NCBI GenBank assembly: GCA_964353635.1
Contig: CAYGVS010000001.1
Span: forward strand, 20,337-84,336
Source: JAPLVB01 sp964353635
GTDB taxonomy: Archaea; Aenigmatarchaeota; Aenigmatarchaeia; QMZP01
Length of the DNA stretch: 64,000 nt
Direction of reading: 5' to 3'
The translations under genes were made by a program, and so were the position numbers. Below are positions 9,230 to 16,813 of this stretch, one piece after another; the stretch's first letter is position 1, and the number at the start of each line of letters is the position of its first letter. The notes below the pieces were generated by a model. It saw only the letters and a list, made by a program, of their open reading frames with translations. It was not told the DNA's origin and did not search any database.

Positions 9230-10867
9230 ATGCCATTAATCACAGTGGATTCAGAGGATTTGAAAAATCTTATAGGAAGGAAGATATCGGGCGATGAGCT
9301 TAAGCGTGTTCTGCCTCTCAACAAGCTGAACATAGAGGAATGGTCAGGATCAGAGCTCAAGATAGAGGTCAATCCTGACAGGCCTGACCTCTTCTCAGCA
9401 GAGGGGATGGCCAGGCAGATAGCAGGCTGGCTGGGCATGCCTGCACCAAAGAAATCCACACTGATTCCGCCAAGCATAGAGGTGAAGGCATCAAAAGTCT
9501 CTCTGCGGCCATGCATTACATGCGGCGTTGTCAGGGGCGTGCGCATGTCTGATAGCATGATAAAATCCATAATGCAGCTCCAAGAGATACTGGACCTTAC
9601 TTTGGGAAGGGACAGGAAGAAGGTCGCCATCGGGCTGCACGATGTTTCAAAGGTGAAGCCGCCATTTTTCTACAAGGAAGTCTTCCCTGAGGAGGTAAGC
9701 TTCGTCCCCCTGAATTCGAATAAGAGGATGAACCTCTCGCAGATTATTAAAAGCCATCCGAAGGGAATCGAATATGCGCATCTTGTCAGAGGCGCGAAGA
9801 AATGGCCCATCATCCTTGACTCAAAAGGCCAGGTGCTGTCTTTCCCCCCGATAATCAATGGCGAACTCACTAAGGTCAACAGCGAGACCACAGACATGTT
9901 CATGGACATCACAGGCCCTGATGAAAAGGCCATAAACTATTCGCTCAACATCCTGCTCACAGCGCTTGAGAAGCGCGGGGGAAGGCTCGAGGCAGTCAGC
10001 GTTGGCGGAACCATAAAACCGGACCTGGAGCCCCGGTTGATCAAGGTGAATCCTGATGATGCAAGGAAAATGCTGGGTCTGCCACTTAACAACAAGGAGA
10101 TTTGCAGGCTTATCGAGAGAATGGGATATTCAGCGTCAGTCAACAAGAACATACTAGAAGCGCTTGCGCCTCCGTACAGGGCCGACATACTCCATCAGGT
10201 AGATGTTATAGAGGACATTGCAATCGCTTATGGCTTTGACCAATTCCTGCCGGAGATGCCAAAGCTTCCGTCTGTGGGAGAGGCTGACTCAATGGAGGAG
10301 TTCTCGAATTTGCTCAGGGAACTTATGATAGGCCTGGGCTTCCAGGAAGTCATGAATTACACGCTCACCTCGCCTGAGCGGCAGTTCTCAAAGATGAATA
10401 TCTCCCAGGAGGACGCTATCCATATAGAAAATCCGGTTTCGCAGGACCATAGCATATGCAGGCTATGGCTACTTCCAGGCCTTGTAGAAAACTGCAGAAC
10501 CAACAAGCACAGGCGATTTCCGCAGAAGATATTCGAGATAGCAGACTGCATAATCCCTGATAAGAAGGCCGATGTCAGGTCTATCAACCTAAGAAAGCTT
10601 TCAGGGATAATCACGCATTCACAGGCAAACCTCTCTGAGATTTTATCAATCATCAATGCCATCAAGGACAGCCTTGGAGCAGAATGGAGCATTCAGCCAT
10701 ACAAGCACGACTCCTTTATCGCAGGAAGATGCGGAGCGATTTCCCAGAAGGGCCAGAACATTGGTTTTTTCGGGGAACTTAATCCTAAGATAATACTCAG
10801 CTATGACCTTAACAACCCCGCAGCTACCTTCGAACTAGACGTGCAGAAAATATTCAGCAATAAGTGA
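9230..10867 (+). CDS. pheT: Phenylalanyl-tRNA synthetase beta subunit
   Basis: 545 residues, the compact archaeal form without the bacterial EMAP extension. Visible: the N-terminal B1-like region with EVNPDRPDLFSAEGMARQI, the B3/B4 region with tRNA-Phe editing-type sequence, the B5 domain (MLGLPLNNKEICRLIERMGY), and a C-terminal catalytic-like core (YTLTSPERQ, IENPVSQDHS). Partner of PheS in the same operon. Its stop codon directly abuts the stop codon of the convergent MinD-like gene. Confidence 0.95.
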   Translation: MPLITVDSEDLKNLIGRKISGDELKRVLPLNKLNIEEWSGSELKIEVNPDRPDLFSAEGMARQIAGWLGMPAPKKSTLIPPSIEVKASKVSLRPCITCGVVRGVRMSDSMIKSIMQLQEILDLTLGRDRKKVAIGLHDVSKVKPPFFYKEVFPEEVSFVPLNSNKRMNLSQIIKSHPKGIEYAHLVRGAKKWPIILDSKGQVLSFPPIINGELTKVNSETTDMFMDITGPDEKAINYSLNILLTALEKRGGRLEAVSVGGTIKPDLEPRLIKVNPDDARKMLGLPLNNKEICRLIERMGYSASVNKNILEALAPPYRADILHQVDVIEDIAIAYGFDQFLPEMPKLPSVGEADSMEEFSNLLRELMIGLGFQEVMNYTLTSPERQFSKMNISQEDAIHIENPVSQDHSICRLWLLPGLVENCRTNKHRRFPQKIFEIADCIIPDKKADVRSINLRKLSGIITHSQANLSEILSIINAIKDSLGAEWSIQPYKHDSFIAGRCGAISQKGQNIGFFGELNPKIILSYDLNNPAATFELDVQKIFSNK

Positions 10868-11626
10868 TCATCTCAGCCAGCCAAAGAACCTGTGAGCGAA
10901 CGGCCTTCTCGCGGTGTATTCCCTCCCTGCAAGATATGCTGCCGCAGCCTTAATCTGCTGGGCTGCAAGCGATTTTGGATTGTGCATCACGACAGGCAGC
11001 CTGTTAGCGATTGATATGCCTACATTATGGTCCTCATTTATCCTGCCTATTATCGGGGACCCAAGGAACTCCTCTATGTGCTTACCTGAAACCTCATGCG
11101 GCAAGCCCTTTATCCTGTTGACGATGACACCAAGGCTGTCTGTCTCAAAATCCTTGGCTATCCTAGAGAGCTTGAGCGCGTCTATGAGAGCGGGCATCTC
11201 GGGATTGGTAACTATTATCATCTCATCAGCGGCTTTGATTGAAGACAAAGCCTCTTTACCCAGTCCTGCTGCAGTGTCTATGAGTATGAAATCCGCTTCA
11301 TCCACAAGCTTGTAGAAGACATCAACAAGCTTGTGCGACTGCGGGACCATTATCTTTGTGAGCGACACATCGCCTGGTATGACCTTGAAGCCCGCAGGAT
11401 GATAATAGAGGGCGTCTTTGACCTTTGCTTTCCCACTGAGAACATCATTAAGTGTCACAGGATAAAGCGGAATGCCCAGATGCAGGCCGAGGTTGGAAGT
11501 GGTAAGGTTCCCGTCTATGGCAATAACAGACTTGTTGAAATGAGCAAGCGCTGCGGCAAGGTTCGACACAATTGTGGTTTTTCCAACTCCGCCCTTTCCG
11601 CTCGCAATAGCAATTATCCTGGTCAT
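10868..11626 (-). CDS. MinD/ParA-family ATPase
   Basis: 252 residues. Deviant Walker A motif SGKGGVGKTT at residues 9-18, switch I-like DGNLTTSNLGLHLG, Walker B-like FILIDTAAGLG, and TNPEMPA. The C-terminus ends in a short basic aromatic amphipathic tail (FAHRFFGWLR), as expected for a MinD membrane-targeting helix. Such ATPases place complexes at membranes or on nucleoids; which one here is unknown. A paralogue with the same design lies at 59259-60008. Confidence 0.88.
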   Translation of the reverse strand: MTRIIAIASGKGGVGKTTIVSNLAAALAHFNKSVIAIDGNLTTSNLGLHLGIPLYPVTLNDVLSGKAKVKDALYYHPAGFKVIPGDVSLTKIMVPQSHKLVDVFYKLVDEADFILIDTAAGLGKEALSSIKAADEMIIVTNPEMPALIDALKLSRIAKDFETDSLGVIVNRIKGLPHEVSGKHIEEFLGSPIIGRINEDHNVGISIANRLPVVMHNPKSLAAQQIKAAAAYLAGREYTARRPFAHRFFGWLR

Positions 11627-11650
11627 GCTTAATTCTTAGAAGGCATCAAT

Positions 11651-11661
11651 AAATATATATA
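11651..11661 (+). promoter_or_regulatory. TATA box of the tRNA-Arg gene
   Basis: AAATATATATA lies about 37 bp upstream of the first base of the tRNA. The expected transcript start falls about 10 bp before the tRNA, leaving a short 5' leader for RNase P. Confidence 0.6.
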
Positions 11662-11692
11662 CTCTATAATAACGTGATGGCAGCGTCTATCT

Positions 11693-11917
11693 GGGCCCGT
11701 ATAAAGCTATTGCTTTCGGGAAGCTCAGTTGGATAGAGCGGCAGCCTCCTATCAGGGCTTTTTCCAAAAAAGCCCGAACGGCCAAAAACCTTTACCTGAA
11801 CAAGGCAATTGGGGCATACAAAATAAAGAATGCTCCAAATGGAAGCTAGCTGTAGGTCGTGGGTTCGATATTAAGAAGATGCAGCAAAAACTTCAAGCGA
11901 AAATCCCACCGGGCTCG
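11693..11917 (+). tRNA. tRNA-Arg (anticodon CCU) with three introns
   Basis: The arms fold as a normal tRNA only after removing three introns. Exons 11693-11701, 11723-11751, 11848-11869 and 11904-11917 give a 74-nt tRNA: acceptor GGGCCCG/CGGGCTC, D arm GCTC/GAGC, anticodon stem GCAGC/GCTGT with loop CTCCTAA, T arm GTGGG/CCCAC with loop TTCGATT, and discriminator G. Intron 1 (11702-11722, 21 nt) sits after position 9. It has a complete bulge-helix-bulge: central CCCG/CGGG, bulges TAT and AAG, outer GGG/CTC, inner AAAGC/GCTTT. Intron 2 (11752-11847, 96 nt) is at the usual 37/38 site; its 4-bp central helix has one C-A mismatch. Intron 3 (11870-11903, 34 nt) is in the T loop after position 59, with central TTCG/CGAA, bulges ATA and AAT, and outer T stem. 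No CCA is encoded. Confidence 0.93.
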
Positions 11918-11977
11918 TAATAACCAGGCCAACCAATTAAGACCAACCAATAAATAATCCCTAAACAAACTATTTTC

Positions 11978-13180
11978 ATGGCCAGGGTTTTGCCAGCGCT
12001 TTTTCTCTTGCTGATTCTTATTTCATCAGGCTGCACAAGCGATACCGGAAAGACGGTTGAGCAGACCAAGCTCACACTCTATGAGCCCAAGCCTTCCCAG
12101 GAACTGCAGCCTGAACAAAGCAAAGTGGACGCAAGAGAAGATTTCGAGGAATTCGAGTCTAACGCTTCTGTTGAAAACAGCTCCGTGCCAGAAGAAACAC
12201 CAGAGCCGGCTGAAAGCATGTCGCAGTGCCCGGATTCGTGCGACGACAAAACATGCGTAACGAGCTCATGCTCCAGACAGACTGGCTATAAATGCGTTTA
12301 TCAGCCCATCACACCGTGCTGCGGAAACAGCATATGCGATGAAGGCGAAAGCCACTCATCATGCCAGTCAGACTGCGCCGCAGAGGAAACAGCTTGCACG
12401 CTTCAGTGCGGAGCGTGCCAGGTTCTTGACAGCAGCGCATGCTCTTGCGGAGAAAAGGGCTGCGAGGCCGGAGACGGGTGCTGCCCGCAGGGATGCGATT
12501 TCGCTGCAGACAGCGACTGCCCGAAACCAGACAAATGCTCATCAGATTCAGAATGCGATGACAGCGATTCTTGCACCTCAGACAGCTGTTCCGGCCAGCC
12601 AAAAGATTGCCTTCACGAACCTATAGCAGGATGCTCTTCAGGGGATGGATGATGTCCGGCAGGCTGCTCATTCCAAGTAGACGAAGACTGCCCGAGGCCA
12701 AGCCTGATTTTCTCTGAGATATACTATAACGCTCCAGGCACAGACACAGACCACGAATGGATAGAGGTTTACAACAACGGGACGATAGGCGTTGATATAA
12801 CAAAATGGCGATTTGAGGAGGGAGGGACGCAGCACAAGATTGTGAACGCTTCAGATGCAGTTGCCGTTGCACCAGGGAAGTATGCTATTATTGCTGATGA
12901 TTATAACGTGTTCCTTGATGATTATCCAGATTTCCATGGATTGCTTTTTGACTCCGCTTTCACATCAGGCCTTAGCAACACAGGCGAACTATTCATTCTG
13001 CTCACAGGAAAGGACGGAGATTTGTCGGACTTGATTATCTACAACAGCACATGGGGTGGAGACGGAAGTGGATTCTCTCTTGAGAAAATGGACTTGAGCG
13101 GTCCAAACACAGAGGAAAACTGGAAAGAAAGCTCAGTGGAAAAAGGCACTCCGGGACAAAGCAACAACATCGTGGCTTAG
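11978..13180 (+). pseudogene. Cys-rich lipoprotein with lamin-tail domain, interrupted by one in-frame TGA
   Basis: A single 401-codon frame broken only by TGA at 12650-12652. Part one (224 residues) has a lipoprotein-type signal (hydrophobic helix then SSGC, lipid Cys near residue 19), a low-complexity Glu/Ser/Pro linker, and Cys-rich modules (CCGNSICDEGE, EAGDGCCPQGC). Part two (12653-13180) continues the Cys-rich module as CPAGC and ends in a lamin-tail domain (LIFSEIYYNAP, HEWIEVYNN, ITKWRF). The TGA falls where the earlier repeat has the first Cys of GDGCCP, so the ancestral codon was almost certainly TGC. It is either a nonsense mutation, a sequencing error, or read through. The protein would be anchored on the outer face of the membrane. 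Its 3' end overlaps the next, convergent gene by 4 bp. Confidence 0.8.
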
Positions 13181-13707
13181 TCTCCTCTGCAGTCCTCGCA
13201 CATCCAGCTACCGCCTACATTATTCAGGGAATCCGAATAGTCCCCGCAGGATTCGCAGATGCCTGATATTGTGCGATCCGGGCTGGCAACAGACTCGACC
13301 CTCATCTTCAGCTTTTCTGAAAGGATTTCAAGGAGCTCAGGGGAAACAAGCAGTATCTCCTTATCTGAAACTATTCCCATGAGCTTGCCGTTCTGTATGA
13401 CAGGCACCCTTTTTACACCGTTTTTAATCATCTTTCTTGTGACGTCCTCAATGTTTTCTGCAGGGGAAGCTGTTATGAATTTCTTCTTTGCAGGGACATC
13501 CTTTATCCTGACGCTTTTGGGGTTCTTCCCGCTGGCCACTACGCTCACTATGTCGCTATCAGTGACTATCCCAACAGGATTCTTGTTCTGCATTATCACA
13601 AGGCAGCCAACCCTATTGTTGGTCATGATCTTTGCAGCGTCAGAAACATTGATATCAGGACCTGCTGTTATCACCCTGGTCTTCATTATGCTCTTGACTT
13701 TTATCAT
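13177..13707 (-). CDS. CBS-domain pair with C-terminal zinc ribbon
   Basis: 176 residues from ATG 13707, preceded by GAGG. Two CBS motifs (VKSIMKTRVITAGPDINVSD to VTDSDIV, and KKFITASPAENIEDVTRKM to IVSDKEIL) form a Bateman module that usually binds adenosyl nucleotides. The tail carries CESCG and CEDC, a small zinc ribbon. Such proteins are common in archaea as stand-alone energy or redox sensors; the target is unknown. A TTG-initiated longer form to 13746 is less likely. Confidence 0.85.
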   Translation of the reverse strand: MIKVKSIMKTRVITAGPDINVSDAAKIMTNNRVGCLVIMQNKNPVGIVTDSDIVSVVASGKNPKSVRIKDVPAKKKFITASPAENIEDVTRKMIKNGVKRVPVIQNGKLMGIVSDKEILLVSPELLEILSEKLKMRVESVASPDRTISGICESCGDYSDSLNNVGGSWMCEDCRGD

Positions 13708-13759
13708 ATCCCTCAAATAAAAATTGTATCGCTGTTTTAAAAGCAAAAACAGGGCGAAT

Positions 13760-13801
13760 TTGCAATTAGTTGCAATAAAATTTTTAAATAGTTTGCAATT
13801 A
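13760..13801 (+). promoter_or_regulatory. TATA box framed by TTGCAAT repeats
   Basis: The TATA element TTTTTAAATA (13781-13790) is about 26 bp before the ATG at 13811, predicting a leaderless transcript. TTGCAAT occurs three times, at 13760, 13770 and 13793, on both sides of the TATA box. Repeats in this position are suitable operators for a repressor; the first gene of the operon encodes a winged-helix protein. Confidence 0.55.
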
Positions 13802-13810
13802 TTAAATTAT

Positions 13811-14062
13811 ATGGTAGGGATGAAATTAAGGGATTCTGTATTGAATATTGTGCAGAAGAACTGGCCCATTCACGTCAGGGAAACCGTCTACCTCCTGAAT
13901 TGGGATCCACAAGACATAAGCAATGTATCGAAGGTGAGGTACCACTTCAAAGGCTTGGAATCTTCAGGGAAGATAAAGACGAAGAAAATCGGAAGGGCCC
14001 TGGTAGCATGGCCGATTGGCATAGAAAGAATGAGGGCCATACACGACATGCTTAAGGATTAG
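13811..14062 (+). CDS. Small winged-helix DNA-binding protein
   Basis: 83 residues from ATG 13811, placed at the predicted transcription start. The sequence reads as an archaeal wHTH: an N-terminal helix (LRDSVLNIVQKNWPIHV), a helix-turn-helix with DPQDISNVSKVRYHFKGLESSG, and a wing GKIKTKKIGRALVAWP. First gene of the operon that continues through FIST, LuxE-like and LuxC-like genes, with one base before the next start. Probably the local regulator, acting on the TTGCAAT repeats; that link is inferred. Confidence 0.7.
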   Translation: MVGMKLRDSVLNIVQKNWPIHVRETVYLLNWDPQDISNVSKVRYHFKGLESSGKIKTKKIGRALVAWPIGIERMRAIHDMLKD

Positions 14063-14063
14063 C

Positions 14064-14432
14064 ATGGGAAGGAACGAAGAGATAAGAGTGGTTCTTGAGG
14101 ATCTCCTGAGAATGGAGGATGTGCAGGCATGCCTATTGACAGGCCGCCAGACAGGCACGATTACCCCAAAAAACACGAAGCTGAGGAATCTTGTTCTTTG
14201 GAAGCTCATAATGGACAGCTCGCACAAATTCTTCCCGGTTATAGAAGACTTCTACGTTTACGGCCTGAAGAACCTGTATTTCGAACTTGGAGAATATGAA
14301 ATCATAATGGCTTTTATTGACCAGTTCACTGCACTGCTGGTCGTGATTCCTTCTCTTGTTAACAGGGGCCTGGTAGAAGTCGAAATCGAAAACAGCAAGA
14401 ACTTGATAAAAGGCATATTGGGGAAGAAATGA
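14064..14432 (+). CDS. Roadblock/LC7-like small protein
   Basis: 122 residues, soluble. The pattern of an N-terminal helix, LLRMEDVQACLLTGRQTGTI, and a later strand-rich segment (YFELGEYEIIMAF) followed by a long helix resembles the roadblock/LC7 fold that regulates Ras-like GTPases or acts as a sensor scaffold. No enzyme motifs. The assignment is by shape and is uncertain. It lies between the wHTH gene and the FIST gene and overlaps the FIST start by an ATGA. Confidence 0.5.
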   Translation: MGRNEEIRVVLEDLLRMEDVQACLLTGRQTGTITPKNTKLRNLVLWKLIMDSSHKFFPVIEDFYVYGLKNLYFELGEYEIIMAFIDQFTALLVVIPSLVNRGLVEVEIENSKNLIKGILGKK

Positions 14433-15694
14433 AAGAGCTCAAAGTGTGTGTGGAATCGAGCAGGAAATGGGAAGCCAAAGACGTGGCAGAGGAGCTTTCG
14501 TCCAAGGTAAAAAAGGCAGTGCCCGACCCAAAATTCCTGCTTCTTTTTGGCACAATAGACTATGAGGACAAGTTCAAGGACATCTTATCATGCCTTGCGT
14601 CAAACTTTGCAAAAATGCCGCTGGTTGGCGGCACTGTGGCAGGCTTCATCACAAGCGAAGGCTGCTACACAAGAGGTATGGCTGTTTTGGCAGTGGACTA
14701 TCCAAACATGGATGTTGCAGTCGGCGTGGGCCATAACACCAAACGGAGCCCGGAGAAGGCTGGAGTAGAATGCGCGAAGCAGATAAAAGAAAAGCTGATG
14801 AGCAGCAAATGGAAAAACGGCTTTCTTTTCACCTTCATCGCCGGCCTGGAGATACCAAAGATGCCTGGCGTCAGTGGATCCGTGATAAGGTCCGGGACCA
14901 TGACAAAATTGGTCAAAAGCGGCATGAAGGTGATGCAGTTCCTTATACAGAAAAGCATAGGAAGAGAGGAAGACGTGCTGGACCAGATAACAAGCGAACT
15001 GCCTGATTTTGGCCTGATACACGGCTCAACGATAGACAATGTCAAGATGAACAGGAACTATCAGTTCGCCGGCAATTATGTGATGACAAACACCGTCGTC
15101 TGCCTCGGCATCAAAACCGACCTGAATTTCAGCTCAGAATTCTCCAACGGCGCAACCCCTCAGGCCAAATTCGATATAACAGAGATCAGCAAAAACAACC
15201 AGATAGTGAGCAAGATAAACGGCCAGACAGCACCTTCTGAGTTTGCCAGGCTCCTCAAGAAACCAGAAGACCTCATATTCGAAAGCAAACACTACATAAA
15301 GCGCTTCCCTTATTTCCCTTGCGCCATGTACCAATCAGACAGGTTGCTGCTCAGGGCTTTTGCCCTTGTCATGAGCGATTCCATGATGGCCATGTCCAAG
15401 GTCCATGCGGGGGAGATGTTCACAGTTACGATCACCGGAAAGAACATGATAGAATCTGCAAAAGACACTATTTCTTCTATGGGGAAGGCACCGGATTTTG
15501 GATTTGCGGTGGAGTGCGCGATAAGGCTGATGACGCTTGGGTCCAACATAGAGAAAATCAGAGGCGGCATGAAGGCGTTCTTCAAGAGCAAGCCCTTTTT
15601 ATTGATATACGCTTCTGGCGAAGGGGTTAAAAAGCCTAACCATAACTATTTCTACATGAACGAGTCCTTTGCTCTTGCGACTTTCAGGAGGTAA
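14429..15694 (+). CDS. FIST domain sensory protein
   Basis: 421 residues. The FIST N-terminal signature is clear: FLLLFGTIDY, MPLVGGTVAGFITSEGC, GMAVLAVDY. The C-terminal half has FIST_C-like features (YPCAMYQSDRLLLRAFALV, GEMFTVTITGKNMIESAK). FIST proteins are input domains thought to bind small molecules such as amino acids. This one stands alone without a kinase or GGDEF output. Translationally coupled to the roadblock-like gene (ATGA overlap) and followed by a strong ribosome-binding site AGGAGGT for the LuxE-like gene. Confidence 0.8.
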   Translation: MKELKVCVESSRKWEAKDVAEELSSKVKKAVPDPKFLLLFGTIDYEDKFKDILSCLASNFAKMPLVGGTVAGFITSEGCYTRGMAVLAVDYPNMDVAVGVGHNTKRSPEKAGVECAKQIKEKLMSSKWKNGFLFTFIAGLEIPKMPGVSGSVIRSGTMTKLVKSGMKVMQFLIQKSIGREEDVLDQITSELPDFGLIHGSTIDNVKMNRNYQFAGNYVMTNTVVCLGIKTDLNFSSEFSNGATPQAKFDITEISKNNQIVSKINGQTAPSEFARLLKKPEDLIFESKHYIKRFPYFPCAMYQSDRLLLRAFALVMSDSMMAMSKVHAGEMFTVTITGKNMIESAKDTISSMGKAPDFGFAVECAIRLMTLGSNIEKIRGGMKAFFKSKPFLLIYASGEGVKKPNHNYFYMNESFALATFRR

Positions 15695-15698
15695 AATT

Positions 15699-16811
15699 AT
15701 GTGGGAAATCGACAGACTTTTGCAGCATCCAGAGCCTTTCAGGATGCCTGAGAGCCAGGTAGCTGAATCAAAGCTCAAGGTTTTCATGCAGATATTTGAG
15801 CACCATTACAGGAACTGCGAGCAGTACAGGAAGTATTGCGAGCTTTACAATCTTAAGCCATATGACATTAGGACCCTGGACGACCTCGTGAAGATACAGC
15901 CCATACCATCAGACGCATTCAGAGGCACGGAAAAGCCCATAACCAGCGTCCCAGAAGACAAGATAGTCATGGTGGCAACAACAAGCTCCACTACATCAAA
16001 GAACCCGTGCAAGTATGCCCTGGACGCCGATACCCTGCGAAGGACATCCCAGACAGGAATACATTTCCTGAAGGATGTGGGACTAATCAACGGCTTTGTA
16101 ATCATGCTCACACCTTCACCAGATGAATCTGACACAGGATTGGTGAGAGGAATGAGTCATGTCCTTAAGGAAGGCCTCAAGTTCGGCGACAGGATTATGT
16201 ACGCGGTCAAGCATGGCAAAGTGGAAACAGAAGCAGTTCTCAACACCATAACAAGCACGCATCATAGACCAATCCATCTTTATGGACCGCCTTTCGTATA
16301 TATGCATTTCGTGGACTACATAGAGAAGCATGGAATCGAAGTCAGATTGGACAAGGATAGCAGGCTCATAACAACAGGCGGCTGGAAGACAGTGGCAGGA
16401 GAGGTCACGAAAAAGGAGCTGAACGAGAGGGTTTCCAAGGCCTTTCATGTGAAGGATGACCAGATACGCGACGGGCTCGGTCTCACGGACATATACAGCA
16501 TGATAATGGAGTGCGAGCATCACAACAAGCACGTCCCTCCATGGATACACGTCTCTGCCCGCGACCCCGCAGACATGAACAAGGAAGTCGATGAAGGCGA
16601 GGAAGGGATACTTGTTCTGATGTCAGGCTTCGTGACATCATACCCGGCCATAGTTGCGACAGGCGACATGGGCGCTGTCTGGAACAAGAAGAAATGCGAG
16701 TGTGGAAGAACAGGCCAGATAGTCGAGCACCGCGGCAGGGGCAGCAAGCTCGGCGCAAGGGGATGCGCAATCAGGCTGGAGCAGTTCATGGAAGTAATAA
16801 CAAGGAAATAG
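15699..16811 (+). CDS. LuxE-like acyl-protein synthetase
   Basis: 370 residues, close to LuxE of luminous bacteria (about 378). An adenylate-forming enzyme: the Ser/Thr-rich nucleotide loop is ATTSSTTSKNP, with later motifs TTGGWKT and DGLGLTDIYSM. A Cys near the C-terminus (C356, in GCAIRLEQF) matches the position of the acyl-accepting Cys of LuxE. LuxE activates a fatty acid with ATP and passes the acyl group to LuxC for reduction to an aldehyde. Begins 5 bp after FIST behind AGGAGGT and ends 2 bp before the LuxC-like start. No luxA, luxB or luxD is nearby. Confidence 0.85.
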   Translation: MWEIDRLLQHPEPFRMPESQVAESKLKVFMQIFEHHYRNCEQYRKYCELYNLKPYDIRTLDDLVKIQPIPSDAFRGTEKPITSVPEDKIVMVATTSSTTSKNPCKYALDADTLRRTSQTGIHFLKDVGLINGFVIMLTPSPDESDTGLVRGMSHVLKEGLKFGDRIMYAVKHGKVETEAVLNTITSTHHRPIHLYGPPFVYMHFVDYIEKHGIEVRLDKDSRLITTGGWKTVAGEVTKKELNERVSKAFHVKDDQIRDGLGLTDIYSMIMECEHHNKHVPPWIHVSARDPADMNKEVDEGEEGILVLMSGFVTSYPAIVATGDMGAVWNKKKCECGRTGQIVEHRGRGSKLGARGCAIRLEQFMEVITRK

Positions 16812-16813
16812 AT

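Noticed and set aside
9298..9305. GCTTAAGC inside pheT (and at 33983 inside alaS) as members of the repeat clusters
   Set aside because: Single occurrences in coding sequence that read as common Leu-Lys codons; chance is enough.
11729..11920. A 63-codon open frame over the tRNA-Arg gene
   Set aside because: It runs through tRNA stems and introns; the tRNA structure explains the sequence and the frame has no family pattern.
12650..12652. TGA as selenocysteine
   Set aside because: No SECIS-like structure seen nearby, and the replaced Cys is in a disulfide-type module, not a redox active site; a mutation or error is simpler.
16694..16813. Longer LuxC-like start within the LuxE-like gene
   Set aside because: The added 40 residues overlap LuxE in another frame and lack a ribosome-binding site; ATG 16814 fits the operon spacing.
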